This document shows, in pieces, positions 18,164 through 27,859 of a stretch of DNA of 64,000 nucleotides. The DNA is from Actinomycetaceae bacterium (lineage in GTDB: Bacteria > Actinomycetota > Actinomycetes > Actinomycetales > Actinomycetaceae). The position numbers and the translations under genes are program-made. Below the pieces are notes generated by a model that worked only from the letters and a program-made list of their open reading frames with translations, did no database searches and had not been told where the DNA came from. The DNA lies in contig JAUNVG010000001.1 of NCBI GenBank assembly GCA_030537735.1, positions 1-64,000 of the forward strand, read 5' to 3'. Within the stretch, counting starts at the first letter, position 1. Each line of letters begins with the position of its first letter.

Positions 18164-19243
18164 CTAGAGCTGGTCGCCTACCTTGAAGCCCTTATCCGTA
18201 TCCCCCTTGCGGGTGTAGGAGAACCCGTCAGCACCGATGGTTACATCCATCTCCTTCGGGGCTTCGCGGGCAATCAGATCCACCAGGTTGCCATCTAGGT
18301 CAAGCACGCGCGAGGCGTCGGTGTACCAGGAGGGAACCACTTGGTGGCCCCACCAGTCGCGACGCTGGTTGTCATGCACGTCCCAAGTGACCGTGGGGTT
18401 GTCGGGGTCACCGGTGTAGTAGTCCTGGGTGTAGATTTCGATGCGGTGCCCGTCGGGATCACGCAGGTACAGGTAGAAAGCGTTGGAAACGCCGTGGCGT
18501 CCCGGGCCGCGTTCAATGTGGTCGGACATGCGCAGCGCCCCCAGCTTGTCACAGATGTACAAGATGTTGTGCTTTTCGTGGGTGGCGAAAGCAATGTGGT
18601 GCATACGCGGGCCGTCACCGCCGGTCAAAGCAGTGTCGTGCACCGTGGCCTTGCGGGCGAACCAGGCGGCGTAGGTGATGTCCTTATCGTCCTTAATGTC
18701 CTCGGTGCGTTTAAAGCCCAAGTCCTCCAGGTAAGCAGCGCCGTTCACAACGTCGGGGAACACCTGGTTGAAGTGGTCAAGTCGCACCAAAGCGCCGGCG
18801 CCGTACTGGTCGTAATCCCAACACATGCGGTGGACGTGATCGGTTTCGTAGAAGAACTCGTAGGGGAAACCAAGCGGGTCCAACACCCGCACGGCGTCGC
18901 CGATGCCCTTTACGAAGCCGTTCTTCTCCCGACGCACCTCGCACCCAAGTTCACGGTAGTACGCTTCGGCGCGGTCCACGTCCTCGGGGCTGCGCACGCG
19001 GAATCCGAACGCCGCCACCGCCGGGGTGTCACCTTGGCGCAGCACCACGTTGTGGTGGATGAATTCTTCGAAAGTACGCAGGTAAATCTCAGAATCAGTT
19101 TCTTCCGTCACCACCAGTCCCAAAATATCTACGTAGAACTCGCGCGACTTTTTAAGGTCAGAAACCACGATATCCATGTAGGCGCACCGCAAAATATCAG
19201 GCGCCGGCACTGACGGGGTGGGGATGGGTTTAATCTCGTTCAT
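18164..19243 (-). CDS. hpaD: 3,4-dihydroxyphenylacetate 2,3-dioxygenase (homoprotocatechuate dioxygenase)
   Basis: This extradiol dioxygenase opens the ring of homoprotocatechuate to 5-carboxymethyl-2-hydroxymuconate semialdehyde. The 359-residue protein has the two-module vicinal-oxygen-chelate fold: RCAYMDIVVSDLKKSREFYVDILGLVVTEE in the first module and VRLDHFNQVFPDVVNGAAYLEDLGF in the second. Candidate metal ligands are the His in RLDHFNQVF, the His pair in RMHHIAFATHEKHN and the Glu in GHRIEIYTQDYYTGD, as in the Fe/Mn homoprotocatechuate enzymes. The start at 19243 (GGAG upstream) gives the family's usual N-terminus; a longer in-frame start at 19393 would overlap hpaE. It is last in hpaG-hpaE-hpaD. 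Confidence 0.93.
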   Translation of the reverse strand: MNEIKPIPTPSVPAPDILRCAYMDIVVSDLKKSREFYVDILGLVVTEETDSEIYLRTFEEFIHHNVVLRQGDTPAVAAFGFRVRSPEDVDRAEAYYRELGCEVRREKNGFVKGIGDAVRVLDPLGFPYEFFYETDHVHRMCWDYDQYGAGALVRLDHFNQVFPDVVNGAAYLEDLGFKRTEDIKDDKDITYAAWFARKATVHDTALTGGDGPRMHHIAFATHEKHNILYICDKLGALRMSDHIERGPGRHGVSNAFYLYLRDPDGHRIEIYTQDYYTGDPDNPTVTWDVHDNQRRDWWGHQVVPSWYTDASRVLDLDGNLVDLIAREAPKEMDVTIGADGFSYTRKGDTDKGFKVGDQL

Positions 19244-19316
19244 CAGTTCAGTCTCCTTCGGCTGAGTTTTGAGCGAGGTGCGGGCGCAGTCACCCGCATC
19301 TGAAAGGGGAGGGAGT

Positions 19317-20849
19317 TTAAGCGGAAGGCCCGCCCAAACCGAGGTCGTTGTCGGCATAACCGGTGGCGCCAAAGCGCGTGGTGTGCACATCACCTAAAGT
19401 GATGTGAATAGCTTGCTGGTGGGAGTAGAACTCCAGTGAACGGTAGCCGCCTTCTTGCCCCAATCCGGAAGCCTTCACGCCGCCGAAAGGAGTGCGCAGG
19501 TCGCGTACGTTGTGGGAGTTAATCCACACCATGCCCGCTTCAATGCCGTGGGCAAAGTTGTGGGCACGCTTAACATCGTTAGTCCAAACGTAAGAAGCCA
19601 AACCGTACTTCACGTCGTTAGCTAGCTCCAGGGCTTCTTCTTCGGTATCAAACGGAGTGATCGCCACTACCGGGCCGAAAATCTCTTCCTGGAAGATACG
19701 CGCATCGCGCGGCACGTCAGCGAAAGCGGTGGCCTCCACGTAGTTACCTTCATCCAGACCTTCGGGGCGCTTACCACCGGCAATGAGGCGTCCTTCCTTT
19801 TTGCCGATCTCGATGTATTCCATCACCCGGTCATAGTGGGTGGGGTGAACCAGCGCGCCAATCTCGGTAGTGGGGTCGGAAGGATCGCCGACCTTCACCT
19901 TCTTAGAACGCTCAGCGTAGGCCTGCACGAACTTGTCGTAAATGGGGCGCTCCACCAGGATGCGCGAGGACGCGGTGCAACGTTCCCCGTTGAGGGAATA
20001 CACCCCAAAGAGGGTCGAATCCAAGGCCGCTTCGAAGTCCGCATCGGCGAAGATCACTGCCGGGGACTTACCGCCCAGCTCCATCGACATGGCTTTCATA
20101 TTGGGGGCGCAGTTAGCGTAGATAATCTGCCCGGTGGTGGTTTCACCGGTGAAGGAAATCAGGTTCACATCCGGGTGCTTGACCAGGGCGTCGCCGGCGG
20201 TCTCCCCGAAACCATGCACCATATTGAAAGCGCCCTTAGGAAGTCCGGCACGTTCGAAAATACCGGCCCACAGGTAGGCGGAAGTGGGGGTGAACTCGGC
20301 GGGCTTGAGGATTACCGTACAGCCGGAAGCCAGGGCGGGGGCGAGTTTCCAAGATTCTTGCATGAACGGCGTGTTCCAGGGGGTGATGAGCCCGGCCACG
20401 CCCTTGGGTTTGCGGTTAACGTAGTTAATCTGGCGCCCGGGCATACGGAAGGCATCATCAATCTGGGCGACGATCAGGTCAGCGAAGAACCGGAAGTTCT
20501 CCGCCGCCCGGTTCGCCTGGCCCTGCGCTTGGCGGATGGGTAGGCCGGAGTCGAAGGACTCAATGGCAGCCAGTTCGGCGTTGATGGCGGCAACTTCGTC
20601 GGCGATCTTATAAAGGATGCGGGCGCGTTCGCGTGGCAGCATACGCGGCCAAGGGCCTTCATCGAAGGCTTTGCGGGCGGCTTTGACGGCGCGTTCGATA
20701 TCTTCCTTATCGCCCGAAGCGCACTCAATGTATGCGTTGTTAGTGGTGGGTTCGAGTACGTCGAAGCGTTCACCGCTTACGGAGTCCACGAACTCGCCAT
20801 CGATGTAGTGCTGGATGTGGTCAGGTAGACCTTGCGGACGCTCAGCCAT
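19317..20849 (-). CDS. hpaE: 5-carboxymethyl-2-hydroxymuconate semialdehyde dehydrogenase
   Basis: This NAD-dependent aldehyde dehydrogenase oxidises the ring-cleavage product of HpaD to 5-carboxymethyl-2-hydroxymuconate. The 510-residue protein has the catalytic Glu in MSMELGGKSPAVIF and the nucleophile Cys in SLNGERCTASSRILV, with the Rossmann region TPWNTPFMQESWKLAPALASGCTVILKPAEFTP. The end of the protein (FYSHQQAIHITLGDVHTTRFG) resembles the HpaE subfamily. The start at 20849 has AAGGA upstream and begins MAERPQGLPDHIQHYIDGEF. Its position between the HpaG-like gene and hpaD supports the specific assignment; sequence alone gives only the superfamily with certainty. Confidence 0.92.
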   Translation of the reverse strand: MAERPQGLPDHIQHYIDGEFVDSVSGERFDVLEPTTNNAYIECASGDKEDIERAVKAARKAFDEGPWPRMLPRERARILYKIADEVAAINAELAAIESFDSGLPIRQAQGQANRAAENFRFFADLIVAQIDDAFRMPGRQINYVNRKPKGVAGLITPWNTPFMQESWKLAPALASGCTVILKPAEFTPTSAYLWAGIFERAGLPKGAFNMVHGFGETAGDALVKHPDVNLISFTGETTTGQIIYANCAPNMKAMSMELGGKSPAVIFADADFEAALDSTLFGVYSLNGERCTASSRILVERPIYDKFVQAYAERSKKVKVGDPSDPTTEIGALVHPTHYDRVMEYIEIGKKEGRLIAGGKRPEGLDEGNYVEATAFADVPRDARIFQEEIFGPVVAITPFDTEEEALELANDVKYGLASYVWTNDVKRAHNFAHGIEAGMVWINSHNVRDLRTPFGGVKASGLGQEGGYRSLEFYSHQQAIHITLGDVHTTRFGATGYADNDLGLGGPSA

Positions 20850-20938
20850 TTTCTTTCCTTCCGAATGGTCAGTGGCGGGCAGTTTCAAAGATTTCAAGTA
20901 GGGCAGTAGGGGCGGTTATCAGTTAGTGGTAGTGGCTT

Positions 20939-22417
20939 TCACAGTGAAGGCATGGGTTTTTCTTCCAGCCACTGTTCGAAACGTTCCTTCCAGTGCGGGG
21001 AAGCTATCGGGTACAAGCCATCTACCGCGGCTCCTTGCGCCACCATGTCGGCAATGAACTTTTCCCGGTGTTCTTGTTGCAAAGCCCCTTCAACGACTTC
21101 TTCCACCAGGTGGCGCGGGATTACCAAGGCGCCATCGTCGTCGGCGACAATGACGTCCCCCACCATCACGGTGGCTCCGCCGCAGCTGATAGTGACGTCG
21201 CGTTCGTAGGGCACGTGGCGCCTGCCCAATACCGCGGGGTGCTGGCCGCCGCAGAACACCGGCAGGCCAACTTCAGCTACCGCGGCCGCGTCACGCACCG
21301 CGCCGTCGGTAATGATGCCGGCGGCGCCGCGCACCTTAGCGCGCAGGGCGAGGATGTCTCCAAGTGTGCCCGCGGTGTTGTCGCGCCGTGCCTCCATCAC
21401 CAGTACTTCGCCTTCGCCGACGCTGTCGATGGCTTGCTTTTGCTGGTTGAAACCGCCACCAATGGCGTCGAAGAGGTCCTTGCGGTAGGGGATGTAACGC
21501 AGGGTGCGGGCGGTTCCCACAATCTTGGTGCCGGGGGTGAGGGGAGCGAGCCCGTCGAAGCTGACTTCGTTGTATCCGCGCGAACGTAACTGTACGGAAA
21601 TGGTGGCGACCGCCAGGTTCTGTAGGTGAGTGCGCAGGTTATCAGGTAGGGGACCGGTCTGGGCGGCCTTGTCTGCTTCGCTGCCTACCGGGTAGCCCCA
21701 GGCGTCGGAGCGTTGCTTGTCGTCTACCTGCGGGGGGTTGCCTACGTTGGCGAGGGCGGGTGCCTCCACCACTTCGGTGCGCAGTTTTCCGCTGGTTTGG
21801 CTGGGGTTGTCGAGGTTATAGACCTCAACTTCCACGACCTGTCCGGGGTTGGCTACGGACGCGCCGGCGGGAACTCCGGTGAGGATTACATCGCCCACTT
21901 CCAAGGTCATGAAGCGGGACAGGTCAGCGATCATGGTGGCGATGGGGAAAATCATGCCGCCGGTGTTGTCGTCGGAGACGATTTGCCCATCTAGCCAGGT
22001 ACGAACCCCGATGCGGTTGGGGTCTAGTTCGCTGGCATCAAGCAGCGTGGGACCTACCGGGGTGTAGCCGTCGCCGGACTTGGAGCGCACGTTGGAGCCT
22101 TTGTCGGCGTAGCGCATATCGTGAAGGCCCAAGTCGTTGGAGGCAGTTACCCAACCTACGTGTGACCAGGCGTCGGCTTCGCTTACTTGGAAGGCGGGTT
22201 TGCCGATAACTACAGCGACTTCACCTTCGAAGCCGAGTAGTTCGGTGCCTGCGGGGCGAGCCACCATCCCGGAGCCGCATAGGGAAGAGGGTGCTTTAAA
22301 GAAGTAGGAAGGGTGCTTGGGCGTGCGTCCGCGCTGGTCGGCGCGGGAGTGGTAGGAAAGGTGGACGGCGAAGACCTTACCGGGGCGGGTGCCTAATTGT
22401 GTAGTGATCGGGTCCAT
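20939..22417 (-). CDS. Fused FAH-family and RraA-like protein in the HpaG position
   Basis: The 492-residue protein has two domains. Residues about 1-235 are a fumarylacetoacetate hydrolase (FAH) domain, with LLGFEGEVAVVIGK, GWVTASNDLGLHDMRY, SGDGYTPVGPTLL and TLEVGDVILTGVPAGAS. Residues about 265-480 are an RraA/HMG-CHA aldolase-like domain, with TAGTLGDILALRAKVRGAAGIITDGAVRDAAAVAEVGLPVF and GDVIVADDDGALVIP; the DGAVRD segment carries the catalytic Arg and Asp of that family. In classical HpaG two FAH domains decarboxylate and isomerise the ring-cleavage product. Here an RraA domain replaces the second, and since some RraA-fold enzymes are decarboxylases, it may supply that step. The start at 22417 has AGGAAG upstream. 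The gene leads the minus-strand operon. Confidence 0.85.
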   Translation of the reverse strand: MDPITTQLGTRPGKVFAVHLSYHSRADQRGRTPKHPSYFFKAPSSLCGSGMVARPAGTELLGFEGEVAVVIGKPAFQVSEADAWSHVGWVTASNDLGLHDMRYADKGSNVRSKSGDGYTPVGPTLLDASELDPNRIGVRTWLDGQIVSDDNTGGMIFPIATMIADLSRFMTLEVGDVILTGVPAGASVANPGQVVEVEVYNLDNPSQTSGKLRTEVVEAPALANVGNPPQVDDKQRSDAWGYPVGSEADKAAQTGPLPDNLRTHLQNLAVATISVQLRSRGYNEVSFDGLAPLTPGTKIVGTARTLRYIPYRKDLFDAIGGGFNQQKQAIDSVGEGEVLVMEARRDNTAGTLGDILALRAKVRGAAGIITDGAVRDAAAVAEVGLPVFCGGQHPAVLGRRHVPYERDVTISCGGATVMVGDVIVADDDGALVIPRHLVEEVVEGALQQEHREKFIADMVAQGAAVDGLYPIASPHWKERFEQWLEEKPMPSL

Positions 22418-22518
22418 CTGTTGTTCCTTCCTGCGTAGCTGCGGTGACCATGAATGAGAGCGTTGGATAGATTTTCCCCAGGGGGCGGAGCGACGGTGCT
22501 CGGCCACCCGGAATAATC

Positions 22519-22568
22519 ATATCGTATACGATATTTCCAGCATAGGGGGTAAAACTGGGAGGCGTCAA
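22519..22568 (-). promoter_or_regulatory. Promoter and perfect palindromic operator of the hpaGED operon
   Basis: On the minus strand TTGACG (22563-22568) and TATGCT (22539-22544) are 18 bases apart. Immediately downstream lies the perfect 16-bp palindrome ATATCGTATACGATAT (22519-22534), covering the expected start of transcription. It is the best copy of the palindrome in this region. Repression by the GntR/FCD protein is inferred. Confidence 0.75.
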
Positions 22569-22625
22569 TGGTTTGGGTGAAATTCCTATATTTGAGACGC
22601 TAACCAGACCTGATGGGGGAGAAAA

Positions 22626-22666
22626 TTGACAATGATCTTCTACTGAATAGGAAGATCGTATATGGT
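22626..22666 (+). promoter_or_regulatory. Promoter and operator of the gabD-betBAT unit
   Basis: TTGACA (22626-22631) and TAGGAA (22648-22653) are 16 bases apart. ATCGTATATGGT at 22655-22666 follows directly and is an imperfect copy of the palindrome found at the hpaG promoter. The leader to the gabD start is about 155 bases. The shared arrangement of promoter followed by operator links the two divergent operons to one regulator. Confidence 0.65.
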
Positions 22667-22818
22667 TATTGTGGGTGCGGAACGCAACGCAGCGACAACA
22701 CCAGTCAACCGCGCGGCAGGCAAGCACTCAGCCACCGGCCTCGGCACCGCAAACCAACCGCGCAAACCATACATTCCACCCGGCCCCGATCGAACCACTA
22801 ACAGCAAAGGAGCAACCA

Positions 22819-24282
22819 GTGAGTAAACGCGACCTCCAAACCATCATTGACTCCGTTCCAACCGGTATCTACGTAAATGGAAAATGGCAAGACGGCAGCG
22901 CCGGACGCGAATTCGAAGTGCTCAACCCCGCGAACGAAGACGTACTGGCCAGGGTCAGCGCCGCCAGTGAAGCCGACGGCAAGGCCGCCCTCGACGCTGC
23001 CGTAGCAGCCCAAAGCGAATGGGCCGCCACCCCCGCACGTAAACGCGCCGACCTGCTGTGGGCCGCATTTGACCGCGTGATGGAACTAAAAGACGACTTC
23101 GCAGCCGTCATGACCGCGGAAATGGGGAAACCCCTGGCGCAGGCCTACGGGGAAGTCACCTACGGGGCAGAGTTCCTGCGTTGGTTTGCCGAAGCCGCCA
23201 CCCACGTAAGCGGGCAGTACTATCCCACCCCCGAAGGCAACATCCAAGTAATCACCACCAAACGCCCAGTGGGGCCGTGCCTGATGATTACTCCCTGGAA
23301 CTTCCCGCTGGCGATGGCCACCCGCAAGATAGCACCCGCCCTCGCCGCCGGGTGCACGGTGATACTAAAACCATCCCAAGACACCCCGCTGACCTCTCAC
23401 CTATTCATTAACGTGCTCCACGAAGTAGGGGTGCCAGCGGGAGTGGTGAACTTGCTGTCCACCGACTCCACCAAGGAAGTCACCGGCCCGCTGATCCAAG
23501 ACCCGCGGCTGCGAAAAATCTCCTTCACCGGCTCCACTCAAGTGGGGCGGGCACTACTGCGCGAAGCTGCTGAGAACGTGCTACGCACCTCCATGGAACT
23601 GGGTGGGTTGGCGCCCTTCATCGTGTTCGAGGACGCTGACCTCGACCTGGTGATCCCCGCGGCAGTAGCTACCAAGATGCGAAATATGGGGGAGGCATGC
23701 AACGCCGCCTCGCGCTTTTACGTGCACCGCTCGCTGGAGGAAGAATTCACTGCCCGCCTGACTGCAGAGATGGAAAAACTGCGGGTGGGAGACGGCTTCG
23801 AAGAAGGCACCGACGTGGGGCCGATAGTCTCCCAGCGCCAGTTGGATTCAGTTACCGACCTGGTGGAACGCTCCATCGCCGCCGGCGCGCAAGTGCGCAC
23901 CGGAGGGAAACGCGCAGGAGGAAACGGGTTCTTCTTCCCACCCACCGTTATCCGCGTTGAAAGGGCCGATAACCCGCTGCTGCAAGAAGAGATCTTCGGC
24001 CCCGTGGCACCGGTGCTGGCGTTCGACACTGAAGAAGAAGTCCTGGAGCTGGCGAACGCCAGCGAATACGGCCTGGCAGGCTATGTCTACACCCGCGACT
24101 TGCAGCGCATAATCCGACTGGGGGAGCGACTGGAAGTGGGGATGATAGGGGTGAACTCCCAAACCATTTCCAACGCTTCAGCACCCTTCGGAGGGGTGAA
24201 AGCCTCCGGCCTGGGACGCGAAGGTGGGAGCGAAGGAATCGAAGAATTCCAAGAAACCATCTACATCGGCATACCCCGGTAG
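22819..24282 (+). CDS. gabD: Succinate-semialdehyde dehydrogenase
   Basis: This aldehyde dehydrogenase converts succinic semialdehyde, the product of HpaI aldol cleavage, to succinate. The 487-residue protein starts at GTG 22819 with AAAGGAG upstream. It shows TPWNFPLAMATRKIAPALAAGCTVILKPSQDTP, FTGSTQVGRALL, the catalytic Glu in SMELGGLAPFIVFEDADLD and the nucleophile Cys in MRNMGEACNAASRFYVH, typical of actinobacterial GabD. Its place in the homoprotocatechuate region, with a divergent promoter shared with hpaG, fits the last step of the pathway. The betaine genes follow on the same strand. Confidence 0.92.
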   Translation: MSKRDLQTIIDSVPTGIYVNGKWQDGSAGREFEVLNPANEDVLARVSAASEADGKAALDAAVAAQSEWAATPARKRADLLWAAFDRVMELKDDFAAVMTAEMGKPLAQAYGEVTYGAEFLRWFAEAATHVSGQYYPTPEGNIQVITTKRPVGPCLMITPWNFPLAMATRKIAPALAAGCTVILKPSQDTPLTSHLFINVLHEVGVPAGVVNLLSTDSTKEVTGPLIQDPRLRKISFTGSTQVGRALLREAAENVLRTSMELGGLAPFIVFEDADLDLVIPAAVATKMRNMGEACNAASRFYVHRSLEEEFTARLTAEMEKLRVGDGFEEGTDVGPIVSQRQLDSVTDLVERSIAAGAQVRTGGKRAGGNGFFFPPTVIRVERADNPLLQEEIFGPVAPVLAFDTEEEVLELANASEYGLAGYVYTRDLQRIIRLGERLEVGMIGVNSQTISNASAPFGGVKASGLGREGGSEGIEEFQETIYIGIPR

Positions 24283-24480
24283 TAGCCCCGTAAGTTGGCG
24301 GCGAAGCTCAAGCCAAGGCAGGTAGCTTCGCCGCTAAAACTTACCCTCATTTCAGGTGGGGGAAGAAAACTCGGCGAGAAGGTCGGCGCCGAATTCGTTA
24401 AGGTGGAAAAGAAGCGACCTGGCGGCGCAGCCCAGTCACGGCGGCGTCGGTGGTGTCGGCCGAAGCGACCGAGGAGACAC

Positions 24481-25974
24481 TTGAGTACCCTTCAACTATT
24501 TATAGATTCAACCTTCTGCGACGCCGAAAACGGTGAAACCACCCCGATTGAATACCCCGCTGACGGCAGTATTCACACCCGCGCAGCCGAAGCCTCCAGC
24601 AAGGACGCTGAAAGAGCTATCGCCGCAGCGCGAAAAGAATTCGACTACGGAAAATGGCGCCAAACCACGGTGGGGGAGCGCGGCGAGATCCTACGTAAAG
24701 TAGCCAGCCGGCTACTGGCGGAAAAAGACACCATCGCCAGGTTGGAGACCCTGGATACCGGCAAGACTTTGGCTGAATGCGAAATGGACGTAGACGACGT
24801 AGCGTCCGTGTTCAACTACTACGCCGACCAAGCCAGCGCCACTATCGGTAGGGTAGTGGACCCCTCAACCCCCGGGGTATCTTCACGCACCATCACCGAA
24901 CCGGTGGGAGTGTGCGTACTCATCACCCCCTGGAACTACCCGCTGCTGCAAGCGTCCTGGAAAGTAGCGCCCGCGCTGCTAGCCGGCAACTCCATTATTC
25001 TCAAACCTTCCGAACTAACGCCCTCAACCACCCACTACCTGGTGAAAATCCTGGTGGAAGAAGGCGTAGAACCCGCAGCCGTGCAACTACTGCTAGGAGC
25101 CGGCTCCAACATCGGGCCAACCCTGACCGAATCACCCGATGTGGATATGGTGTCCTTCACCGGCGGACTGGAAACCGGACGCAGCATTATGAAATCTGCC
25201 TCCGGCACCGTCAAACGAGTAGCGCTGGAACTGGGTGGAAAGAACCCCAACGTCATTTTCGCGGACGCTGACCTGCCCGCAGCCATAGATAACGCTCTCA
25301 CCGCCATCTTCCTGGACTCCGGGCAAGTGTGTTCCGCTGGAGCGCGACTGATTGTGGAAGAGTCAATCCGACAGGAAGTGGTTGACGAACTGGTGCGGCG
25401 CGCCCAACAAATCCGAGTGGGAGACCCCTTCGACCAGGAAACCGAAACCGGAGCCCTGATCAGTGCCGGGCACCGCGAAAAAGTGCACAGCTACGTGCAG
25501 CGCGCAGTTGAACAGGGCGCGAAACTGCTATGCGGAGGGCAGGTACCCGAAGGGGCAGGGTACTTCTACCCGCCGACCATCTTGGATGAGTGCGACCAGA
25601 CCATGGACTGCGTACACGACGAATCCTTCGGTCCCGTCCTCACCGTGGAAACCTTCGACGGGGGCAGCGAGGCCGAACGCGAAGCCAACGCCATCGCCAT
25701 CGCCAACGACACCATCTACGGGCTGGCGGGAGCAGTGTGGACCGCTGACGCCTCGCGCGCCGAACGAGTGGCGCGGCAACTACGTCACGGCACCATTTGG
25801 ATCAACGACTACCACCCCTACGTGCCACAAGCCGAATGGGGAGGAATGAAACAATCCGGAAACGGCCGCGAACTCGGACCCACCGGGCTCGCTGAATACT
25901 TGGAGATCAAGCATATTTGGCACAATATTCAGCCCGCCAAAGCCGGCTGGTTCGCCGACCCCGACAATAGCTGA
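24481..25974 (+). CDS. betB: Betaine-aldehyde dehydrogenase
   Basis: This NAD(P)-dependent dehydrogenase oxidises betaine aldehyde to glycine betaine. The TTG at 24481 (GAGGAG upstream) begins MSTLQLFIDSTF and gives 497 residues; in-frame upstream sequence from 24295 is unconserved. The motif EPVGVCVLITPWNYPLLQASWKVAPALLAGNS, the catalytic Glu in VALELGGKNPNVIFADADL and the Cys in FLDSGQVCSAGARLIVEE are typical of the BetB/GbsA branch. The choline dehydrogenase gene follows on the same strand, which supports the substrate. A 198-base gap separates it from gabD, with no clear promoter seen there. Confidence 0.9.
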   Translation: MSTLQLFIDSTFCDAENGETTPIEYPADGSIHTRAAEASSKDAERAIAAARKEFDYGKWRQTTVGERGEILRKVASRLLAEKDTIARLETLDTGKTLAECEMDVDDVASVFNYYADQASATIGRVVDPSTPGVSSRTITEPVGVCVLITPWNYPLLQASWKVAPALLAGNSIILKPSELTPSTTHYLVKILVEEGVEPAAVQLLLGAGSNIGPTLTESPDVDMVSFTGGLETGRSIMKSASGTVKRVALELGGKNPNVIFADADLPAAIDNALTAIFLDSGQVCSAGARLIVEESIRQEVVDELVRRAQQIRVGDPFDQETETGALISAGHREKVHSYVQRAVEQGAKLLCGGQVPEGAGYFYPPTILDECDQTMDCVHDESFGPVLTVETFDGGSEAEREANAIAIANDTIYGLAGAVWTADASRAERVARQLRHGTIWINDYHPYVPQAEWGGMKQSGNGRELGPTGLAEYLEIKHIWHNIQPAKAGWFADPDNS

Positions 25975-26099
25975 CCAACACCATCGCGCGGCCATGGACC
26001 CAACTAGTAGCAGCGTCCTCGACGTCGAGGGCGCCCGCAGCGGTACCTCAAAGCGCCGCGCCTGAAGCGATAAGAGTGCATAAAAACACCAAGGAAGGA

Positions 26100-26114
26100 A
26101 TGAAGTACTCGTGA
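26100..26114 (+). CDS. Possible 4-codon upstream ORF overlapping the betA start
   Basis: ATGAAGTACTCGTGA directly follows the AAGGAAGG ribosome binding site, and its stop overlaps the GTG start of betA. The same octamer GAAGTACT occurs twice here, at the first codons of the mini-ORF and of betA. The Shine-Dalgarno is rather close to the ATG and rather far from the GTG. It could couple initiation of betA to termination of the mini-ORF, or be a chance product of a small duplication. Confidence 0.25.
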
Positions 26115-27850
26115 AGTACTACGACTATGTGATTGTCGGTGGAGGATCCGCCGGCTCCGTACTGGCCAACCGCCTCTCAACCGACCCCGAAACCTCGGTA
26201 CTGGTGCTGGAAGCGGGCCGCGCAGACTGGGCGGCAGACCCCCTAATCAACATGCCGGCAGCACTGCCTTTCCCCATTGGCTCGCCCATGTATGACTGGA
26301 AATACGTAACCGAACCCGAACCCTACATGAACGGCCGACGCATCGAACACGCGCGCGGCAAAGTACTGGGAGGGTCTTCTTCCATTAACGGCATGATCTT
26401 CCAACGCGGAAACCCCATGGACTACCAGCGTTGGGCCGCGGATAAAGGCATGGAGAACTGGGACTACGCCCACGTCCTGCCCTACTTCAAACGAATGGAA
26501 ACCTGCCTGGCAGGGGCCGACACCTGGCGCGGCGGATCCGGGCCCCTCAAACTCTCCCGCGGACCCGCGCAAACCCCGCTTTTTGGGGCATTCCTCGAAG
26601 CCGCGCAGCAAGCTGGGTACCCCCTAACAGACGACGTCAACGGCTACCGGCAAGAAGGGTTCGCCGCTTTTGACCGCAACGTCTACAAAGGCCGGCGACT
26701 ATCGGCCTCGCGCGCCTACCTGCATCCGGTGAAGAACCGTAAAAACCTGCGAGTCGAAACCCTCGCCCACGTCACCGGCCTGCGTAAGAGCGGCAACCGC
26801 ATCACCGGTGTGAACTACATGCGTTTTGGGAAGAAGAAAGAAGCCGTGAACGCCGGTGAAGTGATACTGTGCGGCGGGGCGTTCAACTCCCCACAACTAC
26901 TGCAGCTATCTGGCATTGGGGAAGCCTCCTTCTTGGAAAGTAAAGGCATTAAAACCATCGCCGACCTGCCCGGGGTAGGGGCGAATATGCAAGACCACCT
27001 GGAAGTGTACGTGCAGTACGAATCCAAACAACCGGTGTCCATCGGACCGTGGTTTAACATGGCGCTCGCCCCCATTATCGGTGCGCAATGGCTGTTTGCC
27101 CGCAAGGGAGTGGGAGCATCCAACCACTTCGAAGCCGGCGGCTTCATTCGCTCCAATGACGAGGTCGACTACCCCAACCTCATGTTCCACTTCCTGCCGA
27201 TCGCGGTGCGCTACGACGGCACCCAGCCGGCAGCTGCACACGGCTACCAAGTGCACATCGGACCCATGTATTCCGATGTGCGCGGACACCTGAAGATCAA
27301 ATCCACCGACCCGTTCCAGCACCCCGCCATCCAGTTCAACTACCTGTCAACCGAAAACGACCGGCGCGAATGGATTGAAATGGTGCGGGCGGCGCGAAAC
27401 ATCCTCAACCAAGATGCCTTCGCCGCCTTCAACGCCGGAGAAATCTCCCCGGGTAAAACCGTGGAAACCGACCAAGAAATCCTCGACTGGGTGGCATCGG
27501 ATGCCGAAACCGCATTGCACCCGTCATGTACCGCGAAGATGGGAACCGACGAAACCTCGGTGGTGGACCCCGAAAGCATGAAGGTGCACGGCGTGGAAGG
27601 ACTACGAGTGGTAGATGCCTCCGTATTCCCCTACGTAACCAACGGCAATATTTACGCCCCCACCGTCATGGTGGCAGAACGAGCCAGCGACCTGATTGCC
27701 GGCAACCGCATGCTCGAACCACTCGAAGTACCCTACTACCGCGCCAAACAAGGGATGCCACTGTACCCCGAAGGCGATGAACGCAACCACGCGTGGAATG
27801 CGCGCACGGATATTCCCTCCGCCGCACAAGCCAACCGCGCAAAGCAGTAA
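26111..27850 (+). CDS. betA: Choline dehydrogenase
   Basis: This FAD-dependent GMC oxidoreductase converts choline to betaine aldehyde. The 579-residue protein has the ADP-binding motif [18 protein letters not shown] at the N-terminus, GMC signature 1 in [20 protein letters not shown], and signature 2 in [16 protein letters not shown]. It closely follows the BetA pattern, with [33 protein letters not shown] and [11 protein letters not shown] carrying the catalytic His. The start is a GTG 13 bases after AAGGAAGG, with a four-codon mini-ORF in between. betT follows 9 bases after the stop. The set makes the osmoprotectant betaine. Confidence 0.94.
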   Translation: MKYYDYVIVGGGSAGSVLANRLSTDPETSVLVLEAGRADWAADPLINMPAALPFPIGSPMYDWKYVTEPEPYMNGRRIEHARGKVLGGSSSINGMIFQRGNPMDYQRWAADKGMENWDYAHVLPYFKRMETCLAGADTWRGGSGPLKLSRGPAQTPLFGAFLEAAQQAGYPLTDDVNGYRQEGFAAFDRNVYKGRRLSASRAYLHPVKNRKNLRVETLAHVTGLRKSGNRITGVNYMRFGKKKEAVNAGEVILCGGAFNSPQLLQLSGIGEASFLESKGIKTIADLPGVGANMQDHLEVYVQYESKQPVSIGPWFNMALAPIIGAQWLFARKGVGASNHFEAGGFIRSNDEVDYPNLMFHFLPIAVRYDGTQPAAAHGYQVHIGPMYSDVRGHLKIKSTDPFQHPAIQFNYLSTENDRREWIEMVRAARNILNQDAFAAFNAGEISPGKTVETDQEILDWVASDAETALHPSCTAKMGTDETSVVDPESMKVHGVEGLRVVDASVFPYVTNGNIYAPTVMVAERASDLIAGNRMLEPLEVPYYRAKQGMPLYPEGDERNHAWNARTDIPSAAQANRAKQ

Positions 27851-27859
27851 GGTAAACCC

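Noticed and set aside
18341..19213. Plus-strand open frame of 290 codons opposite hpaD
   Set aside because: It mirrors the codon bias of the dioxygenase on the other strand; the translation is low-complexity Val/Gly/His without known motifs.
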